From positions 1-25,830 of the forward strand of contig NZ_JOAI01000068.1 of the NCBI RefSeq assembly GCF_000717715.1: a stretch of 25,830 bases of DNA, in the 5' to 3' direction. The notes under the pieces were generated by a model. The model ran no database searches, was not told the DNA's origin, and worked only from the letters and a program-made list of their open reading frames with translations. Each line of letters opens with the position of its first letter. The stretch's first letter is position 1. Position numbers and translations under genes: made by a program. Source of the stretch: Streptomyces sp. NRRL B-24484. Lineage in GTDB: Bacteria; Actinomycetota; Actinomycetes; Streptomycetales; Streptomycetaceae. Shown in pieces: positions 1-6,890 of the stretch.

Positions 1-8
1 CCAGAAGC

Positions 9-92
9 GGGGAGATCAACTGTCCACCGGGGACTTTCCACGTCCGCCAGTGGGGAGATCAACTGTCCGCGAGCGGGGAACTCCTACTGTCC
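9..92. repeat. Four spaced repeats, probable end of an IS21-family element
   Basis: Four copies of a GGGGA..CTGTCC-type unit lie at 9-25, 29-45, 52-68 and 75-92. Copies one and three are identical (GGGGAGATCAACTGTCC); copies two and four diverge. The start-to-start spacing is 20, 23 and 23 bp, close to two helical turns. Multiple spaced transposase-binding repeats at each end are typical of IS21-family elements, and actinobacterial members often have GGGGA/CTGTCC-like termini. No istA or istB gene is visible, so the element body would lie to the left of the window. The element border may be near the TTGACA at 94-99. The family assignment is from memory of end structure and is uncertain. Confidence 0.45.
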
Positions 93-99
93 CTTGACA

Positions 100-359
100 G
101 GCACCACCGCCGCCGGCGAAGCCAACGCCCGCCCGCCCCCGCCCGGGCCCAGGGCTGGGGCCCACGTGCATGGACGCTGTGGGCGTCCGGCCGGCATACC
201 CGCCCGTTCCCGGCCCGAGAGGGGTGCCTGCGGGGCGCAGCGGCAGGCGGGCGGTGACCGACGATCCGGTGGTCCACGGCCGGGTGTCCGGGCACGGCGC
301 CGACAGCTCCACCCCGGCCGCGATCATCGAGTGCATTCCCCCTGTGCTTGGGTGGCGGG
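100..359. other. Intergenic, no recognisable gene
   Basis: GC-rich sequence between the terminal repeats and the first gene. Open frames exist on both strands, but their translations are low-complexity Pro/Arg/Gly of the kind produced by chance in high-GC DNA. No convincing promoter hexamers or RNA gene were seen. Confidence 0.5.
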
Positions 360-1181
360 GTGACACCTGTTGAACGTCTGACCTCCCGAGCCCGGCACGG
401 CCGGCACCGAGAGGTACTTCCCGAGCTGCTCGCGCTGGCCACCGATCCCGCCGCACCGCCCGACCCGGCGTGGGAGGCCGGAGCGGCGGCCGTCCAGATC
501 CTCTGTTGGGAGGACCGCTTCGCGGAGGCGGGCGAGCTGGCCGCATTGCTGATCGAACGTCAGGGACCCGGCGGCGGGGACCTGTGCGACCAGGACATGC
601 CGTTCGACGATGCGTTCCTGGCCGTCCAGCTGTACGCGGGTGTGCCTGCACAACCCCGGCTGCGCGCCGCGGCCGACCACGTCCCGGAGGGCCGGGTCCT
701 GCAGGACCGGCTGCTCTGGCTGGCCGAACAACTCGACGTCCGGCCGGTGGAGTCGCTGCTGCCGTGCCACTACGACTGGGGCGGGCCGCTCCGGCCCCGG
801 GACGGCGTGATCGGCGAATGGCTGCTGGACCGCGACTTCACGGCGCTGGAGCCGCGCGACAAGCCGGTCGCCTGGGAGGCCATCGCCAAGACCAACGACT
901 TCGCCCGCGGCCGGGAGCTGGTCGAGTCGCTCGGCGAACTCCCCGACCAGTACTACCTCTGCCTGTGGCTCGCCGGCTGGTACGCCGTCGAAGGTGACGT
1001 CGCCGGCGGCGAGCGAATGCTGCTGGCCGCACACACGCGGTGGTGGCCGTACACGAGGTGGGACGTGATCCCGACCTCCGAGGTCCTGCAGCCGACACTG
1101 CGGCAGGTCGTCACCGACGAGGTGCGGCAGCACTACCTCACCGAACCGGCCGGCCCCGAAGCATCCGGAGGACCTTCGTAG
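360..1181 (+). CDS. Hypothetical protein, helical repeat-like
   Basis: Soluble protein of about 273 residues with no signal peptide or membrane segment. I do not recognise a named family. The sequence is rich in Ala, Leu and Trp, with alternating helices such as LPELLALA, AGELAALLIERQ and GRELVESLGELPDQ, which suggests a TPR-like or other alpha-solenoid fold. The middle and end carry several aromatic clusters (HYDWGGPL, WLAGWYAV, RWWPYTRWD). Codon use is strongly GC-third, as expected for a real gene. A GTG at 360 is the preferred start; an in-frame TTG at 348 is possible. No good Shine-Dalgarno sequence precedes either. It stands alone between a presumed IS end and an integrase remnant, so it may be cargo or simply a flanking gene. 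Confidence 0.7.
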   Translation: MTPVERLTSRARHGRHREVLPELLALATDPAAPPDPAWEAGAAAVQILCWEDRFAEAGELAALLIERQGPGGGDLCDQDMPFDDAFLAVQLYAGVPAQPRLRAAADHVPEGRVLQDRLLWLAEQLDVRPVESLLPCHYDWGGPLRPRDGVIGEWLLDRDFTALEPRDKPVAWEAIAKTNDFARGRELVESLGELPDQYYLCLWLAGWYAVEGDVAGGERMLLAAHTRWWPYTRWDVIPTSEVLQPTLRQVVTDEVRQHYLTEPAGPEASGGPS

Positions 1182-1561
1182 CGGCACCGGGTACGTGAGG
1201 CCGGGCGCGCGACGGAGGAAATCGACCCGTGGTGGAACCCGGGCGGGCCGATCCTCCGGGCAGCGCGCTTACTCGGTGCCGTAGACCTGCTGGCTGGAGT
1301 CCGACGTTCGCGTCGACCGGGTGCAGCGGCCGAGGAGACGCTGTTCGGGGGTGAGCAGCTCGGCCGCCGGGTCGTGGCCCAGCGGGCAGGCCGGCCGTGT
1401 CTGGAGGCGGACCAGCATGACCTGCTGACGGCGATCGGCACGAAGGCGACGCACGGCCCCGGTCAGAGGTCGCTACCTGTCTTCTTCATGTTCACCGTTG
1501 TCGAGGAGGCCGCCCTGGGGCCGCCCTGGGGCCGCGGTGCCGGCCCGGGCGGGACGAGAAG
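1182..1561. other. Intergenic / degenerate stretch
   Basis: About 380 bp without a convincing gene. The best candidate is a 61-codon minus-strand frame (1269-1454). Its C-terminal half has non-random composition (TRPACPLGHD, then a tail ending SSQQVYGTE), but it has no family I recognise and no clear ribosome-binding site. It may be another relic, given the integrase remnant just downstream. Confidence 0.35.
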
Positions 1562-1729
1562 GCGCCGTCTGCAGGTGTCCGGTCCTGGCTGCGGATCCCG
1601 GTCGGCAAGACCTGCACCGAACGTTTGATCCCGCTGCACCCGCAGGCCGGAGCGGCGCTGCGGGGCCTTGTCGAGACGGCCAAGGCCGGCAACGGCGCCG
1701 CCCGCCACGGCCCATGGGGCGGGGCATGA
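1562..1729 (+). pseudogene. Tyrosine recombinase/integrase remnant (C-terminal piece)
   Basis: Reading from about 1562 to the TGA at 1727-1729 gives a peptide containing WLRIPVGKTCTERLIPLHPQ. It closely resembles the strand motif W-L-R-[VI]-P-[VIL]-G-K-x-x-x-[DE]-R-[YL]-[VI]-P-L-H-P of phage/IS-type tyrosine recombinases, which precedes the catalytic His-x-x-Arg box. No start codon, N-terminal core-binding domain or HxxR/Tyr box is present. The frame stops about 28 residues after the motif, so this is a short non-functional fragment. It lies 1.5 kb from the repeat cluster at the left edge and suggests past integration here. Confidence 0.6.
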
Positions 1730-1736
1730 CGGACGG

Positions 1737-2687
1737 TCAGGAAGTGCTGCGGCGCTTCGACCGCCGGTGGAGCACGGCGGCTGCGGCAGTGGCGGCGGCG
1801 AGGGCTGCGGCGATTGCGACGGTGATCAGGCCGACGCCCGCGGGGTGGGTGGCTTGCGTCAGCGGGGCGGTGGATGCCGGCGGTGGAGGGGCCGTCGGGA
1901 TGGCGGCGGAGGCGGAGGCGGAGGCGGAGGCGGAAGCGGAAGCGGAGGCGGAAGCGGAGGCGGAGGCCGAAACTGCGACGTCGGAGGCGTCCGTTCCCGG
2001 CGGGGTGGTGGCAGGGCTTGCGGAGGACGAGGCCGGGGCGGTGGGGGACGGGTTGGGGGAGGTTTTCGCGGGGGTGACCTCGAAGGGGGCGACGGTGTTG
2101 TCCTGGCCTGCGTTCAGGGTGCAGGGGACGTCGACCCGGCCGGGCCCGGCCAGGTTGCCGTCGGCGTCCTTGGGCACGAGGTGGAGGGTGAAGCTGCCCG
2201 CGGTCACGCGTCCGGTGCCGGGGCGGGTGAAGGAGAGCCGGGGCGCGTTGCCGGTGGCGGGGATTTCGAAGGCGCCGGAGGCGGGGACGGCGGTGCGGGT
2301 GATGGTGAGGTGGACGGGGACGGCGGTCTCGCCCTGCGGGGCGAGGACGCGGGTCTCTGCGTCGACCGAGCCTTCGATGGTGCGCACCCCGAGGACGTAG
2401 CGCAGGCCGAGGGTGAAGGCGGCCTCGACGGTGGCGGCCGCCCGGATGGCGAAGGCCGGGCTGGACTCGCCGGCCGGCAGGGTGGCCGGGATGTCTGCGG
2501 TGATCCTGGCGGTGATGGCCTGTCCGCCGATGGTCGGGAAGACGCAGGTGTAGTGCAGGGTGGGGGCGGCGGGCCGGGCGGCCGCGGGGGCGGTGGCAAG
2601 GGTGCCGACGAGAGCGGTGGCGGTCGCGGCAACGGCCGCGCGCCGGGCGCGCCCGCTCGGGCGGTGCGTACGGGATTCGGCGCTCAT
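1737..2687 (-). CDS. Secreted membrane-anchored DUF6801-domain protein
   Basis: 316-residue exported protein. The N-terminus has an Arg-rich region, a hydrophobic stretch and an AAARPAA-type signal cleavage site near residue 35. Residues about 39-210 match the DUF6801 pattern: LHYTCVFP at the start, a central FEIPATG strand and a VDVPCTLNAGQD near the end, leaving two Cys likely to form a disulfide. A Pro/Thr/Ser linker follows, then an uninterrupted Ser-Ala dipeptide run, and a C-terminal membrane helix before a basic tail (HRRSKRRS). No LPXTG-type sortase motif is visible. The ATG overlaps the stop of the upstream XRE-NACHT gene (ATGA), so the two are translationally coupled. Function is unknown; a surface or envelope role is inferred. 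Confidence 0.85.
   Translation of the reverse strand: MSAESRTHRPSGRARRAAVAATATALVGTLATAPAAARPAAPTLHYTCVFPTIGGQAITARITADIPATLPAGESSPAFAIRAAATVEAAFTLGLRYVLGVRTIEGSVDAETRVLAPQGETAVPVHLTITRTAVPASGAFEIPATGNAPRLSFTRPGTGRVTAGSFTLHLVPKDADGNLAGPGRVDVPCTLNAGQDNTVAPFEVTPAKTSPNPSPTAPASSSASPATTPPGTDASDVAVSASASASASASASASASASASAAIPTAPPPPASTAPLTQATHPAGVGLITVAIAAALAAATAAAAVLHRRSKRRSTS
1908..1974 (-). repeat. Hexanucleotide tandem repeat coding Ser-Ala dipeptides
   Basis: About eleven near-perfect copies of a GCGGAG/GCGGAA-type hexamer (plus-strand view) encode the (Ser-Ala)n linker of the DUF6801 protein. In-frame hexamers change length by dipeptides without shifting the frame. Confidence 0.8.
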
Positions 2688-5020
2688 CGTGCCCCTTCCG
2701 TCGAGTGGTCGCCTCGGCGCTGTCCGCGGCCGTGGCGCCGCTGGTGGCTGCGGCTCAGGTGGCTCTGGATCCGGGCGTGGCGGAACTGGTAGACCGCGCC
2801 GACCTGGCGGAGCACGCCGCGCCGGTGGGCGTCGTCCAGGAAGGCGATCAGTGCCCAGGGCAGTTGCCCCGTGAGCGGCAGCCAGATGCGGGCCAGTGCC
2901 ACCCACTGGCCCCAGGCGGTCAGGCTGAGTCCGTAGCCGAGCCCGGCGCCGAACGCGCCCTCCAGCCCGAACACCAGGCCGACCTCGAAGCCGCGCAGCG
3001 GCCCGTACACGATGCCGTTGACCAGCCCGACGCCGATGCCGAGGACGAGAGTCCAGGTGAGCAGGTGGTAGGCGACGTTGCGGCGGTCGATGTGCAGCAG
3101 GTCGGCGGGACTGACCACGGATTCGGTGCGGACCGGGGCCTCGAACAGGGCGATCAGGCCGAAGACCAGCCCGATCGAGAGGGCGATCGGCACGACGAAC
3201 ACCAGCCCGGCGGCGAGGTCGGCACCCTGTCCGTCGGCGAGGCCGAGCGGGGCCACCAGGCCTTCGTCGACCAGGATGAGCAGCGTCATGCCGGCCGCTC
3301 CGCCCGACAGGCCGATCAGGAAGCGGATGCGGGCGTTGCGGCGGGTCGTCGGGGTGCCGATGCCGAGCCGCATGCGGACCGGCGAGGGTCTGAGGGCGGC
3401 GCGGGCGGAGGCGTGCCAGTAGACGAGTCCGAAGAGCGTGCCGGCGGCGAGGCCGTGCAGGACGCCGACCAGCAGGCCGCGGACGACGGCGAACCGAAGG
3501 CTGTGCGAGGTGGCGACCAGGTCGACGGGGAGGTTGCCGATCGCGGTGGTGACGCCGAAGGCGATGCCGGCCAGGACGGCGGTGATCACGGTGCGGGAGA
3601 GTCTGCTCATGCCGGTGCCGACCTCCCACCAGGTGAGGTCCTGCCGTTCGCGGCCGAGCCGGGTCAGGTGGTCGGCGAGGTGGCCGAGCCAGCGTTCGGC
3701 GCGTTCCGCGTCCCACGATCCGGGTCGGCGGTGGGCGGTGTCGAGCCGTTCGGCGGGACGAGGGCGGTAGGCGGCGGGGACGAACCCGGCCAGCAGGTGC
3801 TCCTCGATCGCCTCGGGGTCGGGGAAGCGGACGGCGTCCAGGAGTTCACCCGGCCGCCGTTCGGGGTGGTCGCTGTACATGGTGCGGGCGAGGGCGATCA
3901 TCAGCGGGGTGCGCAGCGCGGCGGCGAGGTTGGCGCGGCCGGCGCTCTCCGCCGTCCGGGCGGGGTCGAGGACGGCCTCCCAGGTCGCGCCCTGCCCGTC
4001 GGTGTCGGCGGGCCCGGGGAAGGCCGGGTCGGTCCGGGGCAGGTAGCCGCGCAGGTCGTCGAGGTCGAGGTCGCGCAGTTCCAGGACGACGGCGGCGGCC
4101 AGCGGGGCGTGTGCCTCTCGGACGGCTGCGGTGAACTCGGCGTGCCGGCTGGTCAGGACGAGCGGCAGCGGGGAGAGGTTGAGTGCTTCGAGGGCCGGGG
4201 CGCGCAGGTCTTCGGCGAGTTCGTCGAACCCGTCGAGGACGGGGAGGACGAGGTCGTCGTCGAGCAGGTCCGCGGCCAGCGTCTTGCCGCTGGGGACCCG
4301 CCGGGCCAGGTGCGGGTAGTCGCGCAGCAGCCGGGCGATCAGCCAGTCGCGCAGGGCCACGGTGGTCGGGTCCCAGGCGCCGAGGCTGAAGATCACCGGC
4401 ACCCGTTCGTTGCGGGTGCGGGCGTCCAGCAGGTCGAGGGCGAACCGGACCGCCAGGATCGACTTGCCCGATCCGGCCCGGCCGAGGACCACCAGCCGGC
4501 CCGACGGCACGCGCCGGTAGATCTCGGCGACCCGCCGCAGGTCGCCGCTGAGGTCCGGTTCGGTGCGGGTCTCGCCGGGGGCCAGCAGGTGGGCGTTCGC
4601 CGACTGGTCGGCCACCCCCGCCGACACCTGCTGCCAGCGCACCGGCAGTGCGAACGGGTGGTGCACCCGGTGCTGGGCCTCTTCGCGGCGCCAGCGCTGC
4701 CGGCTCTCGCGGGCCAGCTCGTCGGCGGCGTCGGCGAGCGGACCGTGGTCCCGGGGCGGCGGCGGTGGTTCCGGTGGGGGCACCGGGGCTTCCGGGACGG
4801 CACCGCCGCTGAGGGCGCTCAGCCTGCGGCGGTCCTCGGGGCCGGCGTCGAGCGCGTCCGCGATGCGGTTGACGGTGCCGAGGCGGTGGTCGAAGGGCCG
4901 GTCGGTCTCGATCCGGCGGACGGTGCTCTCGCCGAGCCCGGCCCGCTCGGCGAGCTGGAACTGCGTCAGACCGACCTGCTTCCGTAACTGCCGCACCAGT
5001 GCTCCGAGCGTCTCCGCCAC
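2684..5020 (-). CDS. XRE HTH - NACHT NTPase - multi-TM STAND-type protein
   Basis: 778-residue protein. Residues 1-60 are an XRE-type helix-turn-helix (LVRQLRKQVGLTQFQLAERA). A Pro-rich linker lies near 78-90. The NACHT ATPase follows, with Walker A GRAGSGKS at 180-187, Walker B LVLPVLDGFDEL at 257-268 and a sensor-like LVLTSRH near 286. Several hydrophobic segments span about 475-720. The tail LPWALIAFLDDAHRRG...VYQFRHARIQ is typical of actinobacterial NACHT proteins. NACHT NTPases belong to the STAND class, which includes antiphage sensors and regulators; the role here is unknown. The GTG at 5020 is chosen because the HTH begins at once and GGGGGAAGGG lies 5 to 14 nt upstream; the longer frame to 5641 runs through the divergent promoter. 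The stop overlaps the DUF6801 gene start. Confidence 0.88.
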   Translation of the reverse strand: MAETLGALVRQLRKQVGLTQFQLAERAGLGESTVRRIETDRPFDHRLGTVNRIADALDAGPEDRRRLSALSGGAVPEAPVPPPEPPPPPRDHGPLADAADELARESRQRWRREEAQHRVHHPFALPVRWQQVSAGVADQSANAHLLAPGETRTEPDLSGDLRRVAEIYRRVPSGRLVVLGRAGSGKSILAVRFALDLLDARTRNERVPVIFSLGAWDPTTVALRDWLIARLLRDYPHLARRVPSGKTLAADLLDDDLVLPVLDGFDELAEDLRAPALEALNLSPLPLVLTSRHAEFTAAVREAHAPLAAAVVLELRDLDLDDLRGYLPRTDPAFPGPADTDGQGATWEAVLDPARTAESAGRANLAAALRTPLMIALARTMYSDHPERRPGELLDAVRFPDPEAIEEHLLAGFVPAAYRPRPAERLDTAHRRPGSWDAERAERWLGHLADHLTRLGRERQDLTWWEVGTGMSRLSRTVITAVLAGIAFGVTTAIGNLPVDLVATSHSLRFAVVRGLLVGVLHGLAAGTLFGLVYWHASARAALRPSPVRMRLGIGTPTTRRNARIRFLIGLSGGAAGMTLLILVDEGLVAPLGLADGQGADLAAGLVFVVPIALSIGLVFGLIALFEAPVRTESVVSPADLLHIDRRNVAYHLLTWTLVLGIGVGLVNGIVYGPLRGFEVGLVFGLEGAFGAGLGYGLSLTAWGQWVALARIWLPLTGQLPWALIAFLDDAHRRGVLRQVGAVYQFRHARIQSHLSRSHQRRHGRGQRRGDHSTEGAR

Positions 5021-5239
5021 GGCCCGCCCTTCCCCCGAAGATCCGAAAAACAGAGGCGAGCCTATCGCTGACGACCGGTCACACATGACCGGCGCCGTGA
5101 CCTGTGCATTCACCTGACGCAACGCCAGCATCGTTGGTGCGGACGGCGGTTCCGCGGCCCCCGGCGCACCTCGTTGCGCGGCCCGGGCCGCCCCGTCCGC
5201 GACACCGGTTGCGTGAACTTGAGGGAGGCGGTGTTTGCG
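5021..5239. promoter_or_regulatory. Divergent control region with 18-bp palindrome
   Basis: This 219-bp gap separates the XRE-NACHT gene from the vWA gene. It contains the inverted repeat CCGGTCA-CACA-TGACCGG at 5075-5092 (7-bp arms, 4-bp spacer), followed by a partly similar GTGACCTGTG at 5097-5106. The HTH-bearing NACHT protein is the natural candidate to bind it, but this is inference. No consensus -35/-10 pair was clear for either direction. GGGAGG at 5223-5228 is the likely ribosome-binding site for the vWA gene. Confidence 0.45.
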
Positions 5240-5922
5240 ATGGCGGAGGCGAAGGGCGTCCTGCTGCCGGCCTACGTGGTGGCCGACGAGTCGGGCTCGA
5301 TGGCCCCGTACCAGCGGGAGCTGGGGGACGGGGTGGCGTCGCTGTGCGAGGGGCTGCGGGCGGAGCCGATGGTCGCGGCCAAGCTCCGGCTGGCCGTGCT
5401 GGGCTTCTCCGACGACGTCCAGGTCCGGCTCGCGGTGGCCGACATGCGCACCGAGACCACGGTGCCCCGGCTGGTGATCCGGGGGGTGACCAACTACCGG
5501 GCCGTCTTCGAGGACCTGCTGCAGCGGATCCCCGGCGACGTGAAGTGGCTGCGCGGCGAGGGCTACCGGGTGCACCGCCCGGTGGTCTTCCTGCTCAGCG
5601 ACGGCCAGCCCACCGACGGCGCGTCCTGGCACGCGCCGCACGCGGAGCTGACCGACCGGGACCGCACGCCGACCGCGCCGAACATCATCGCCTGCGGTCT
5701 CGGCGACGCCCGGGCACAGACCATGGTCGACGTCGCGACCCGCCCGAGTTCGCCTTCCTCGCCAAGGCCGGAACGGACGTCGGCCGGGCGATCTCGGAGT
5801 TCTTCCACTCGCTCACCATGAGCCTGGTGGCCTCCGGACACGCCCTGAACTCGGCCGACCCGCAACTGGTGGTGAACCGGCCCGACCAGTTCACCATGGC
5901 CATCGACGAGGTCGGCCGGTGA
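5240..5922 (+). CDS. TerY-like vWA domain protein, apparent frameshift near 5745
   Basis: Von Willebrand A domain protein, the metal-binding adaptor of the vWA-phosphatase-kinase triad. The MIDAS residues are complete: DESGS at 16-20, Thr84 in GVTNYR and Asp121 in LLSDGQPTD. The ATG at 5240 follows GGGAGG with an 11-nt spacer; a GTG at 5231 is too close to it. The first frame stays sensible up to VDVATRP (near 5745) and then turns into Ser/Arg nonsense. The expected continuation, EFAFLAKAG..GRAISEFFHSLT, lies in another frame and ends at the TGA 5920-5922. Adding one base in the CGCCCG run joins them into a protein of about 227 residues. This is either a sequencing error, a real mutation or, less likely, programmed slippage. 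The stop overlaps the next GTG. Confidence 0.8.
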
Positions 5923-6890
5923 CGCCCGCCCGCCCTGGCGACCCGGGGCCCGTGCCGCCGGCGGCGCCCCCGAGGCCCGCCGGGCCGCCCCCGGTGACCG
6001 GGCCGGACCCGGCGCCGTGGCAGCGGATCACCGTGGACGTGCCGGGCCTGGAGTTCGAGGCCCGGCCGCCCAGCCAGTACGCCTTCGACTTCCCCGACAG
6101 CGAGTGCGAGGGCTGGTCCACCGACCGGCTCACCCTGCGGTTCGCCTCCGTCCGCGGCGCCAAGCACCGCTACTACCGGCAGCCGCGCCAGGACGCGGCG
6201 CGCGCCGCCGTGCACGAGGCCACCGGCAGCATCGTCTTCGCGGTCGCCGACGGCGTGTCCAGCGCCGCCGAGTCCCACCAGGGCGCCGTAGAGGCGTGCC
6301 GGGCCGCCGTCGAACGCATCCTGCACCTGCTCGACCGGGGCGCGGAGCGGCTGGACGGCGCCGACGTCGCGGGCCACGCCGCGGAACGGCTGCGCGAACT
6401 GGCGCGGTGGCGGCTCGGCGTCGCCGCGCCGCAGGCGGCCGAGGTGGCCCGGCTGTACGCGACCACCCTGGTGGCGGGGGCGGTCCGTGCCGCGGGCGAC
6501 GCCCTGGAGGCCGAAGTGTTCCGGATCGGCGACTCCGGGGCGTGGCTCCTCGACCGGGCCGGCGGCGGCTATCACCCGCTGTTCGGCGGCAAGGCCGTAC
6601 CCGGCACGCCGCTGGTCAGCAACGAGGTCTCCCCGCTTCCCCTGGTACCGGAACGGCCGGAGACCGCCGTCGGAGGGCTGGCCGAGCCGTGGACGCTGCT
6701 CGTCGGCACCGACGGGTTCGGCGACCCGCTCGGCAAGGGAGACGGCCGGATCGGGGAGCTGTTCGCCCGGCAACTCGCTTCGCCGCCGCCACCGTTGTGG
6801 CTCGGCCACGTACTGGACTTCACCCGGGAGACCTTCGACGACGACCGCACCCTGCTGGCGATCTGGCCCCGGGCCAAGGGAGCGAGGTGA
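5919..6890 (+). CDS. PP2C-family Ser/Thr protein phosphatase
   Basis: 323-residue cytoplasmic phosphatase of the PP2C_2 type. After a Pro-rich N-terminus (1-33) come the family motifs: the QDA near 91, FAVADGVSSA with metal-binding Asp111/Gly112, RIGDSGAWLL near 203, VGTDGFGDPLG with Asp265, and the C-terminal FDDDRTLLAIW supplying further metal-binding Asp. These are all the acidic residues normally needed for Mn/Mg-dependent dephosphorylation. The start GTG overlaps the vWA stop, and the stop TGA overlaps the kinase GTG, so vWA, phosphatase and kinase are coupled. The expected role is to reverse phosphorylation by the adjacent kinase. The arrangement matches the TerY-P type triad known from ter-associated systems. 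Confidence 0.88.
   Translation: MTPARPGDPGPVPPAAPPRPAGPPPVTGPDPAPWQRITVDVPGLEFEARPPSQYAFDFPDSECEGWSTDRLTLRFASVRGAKHRYYRQPRQDAARAAVHEATGSIVFAVADGVSSAAESHQGAVEACRAAVERILHLLDRGAERLDGADVAGHAAERLRELARWRLGVAAPQAAEVARLYATTLVAGAVRAAGDALEAEVFRIGDSGAWLLDRAGGGYHPLFGGKAVPGTPLVSNEVSPLPLVPERPETAVGGLAEPWTLLVGTDGFGDPLGKGDGRIGELFARQLASPPPPLWLGHVLDFTRETFDDDRTLLAIWPRAKGAR

Noticed and set aside
1737..3716. One 659-residue minus-strand protein
   Set aside because: Only the part from 2687 is coherent (DUF6801 with signal peptide). The upstream 343 codons are Arg/Pro-rich and overlap the NACHT gene in another frame.
2705..4987. 760-codon plus-strand open frame opposite the NACHT gene
   Set aside because: Its translation is Gly/Glu/Asp/Val-rich with no domain. 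It is the antisense shadow of the XRE-NACHT coding sequence, which has Walker motifs and a proper start.
5021..5641. N-terminal extension of the NACHT protein to 5641
   Set aside because: It would overlap the vWA coding sequence and the divergent control region. The HTH starts immediately at the GTG 5020.
6017..6886. N-terminal extension of the kinase
   Set aside because: It overlaps the whole PP2C gene in another frame. The kinase P-loop begins just after the GTG at 6887.
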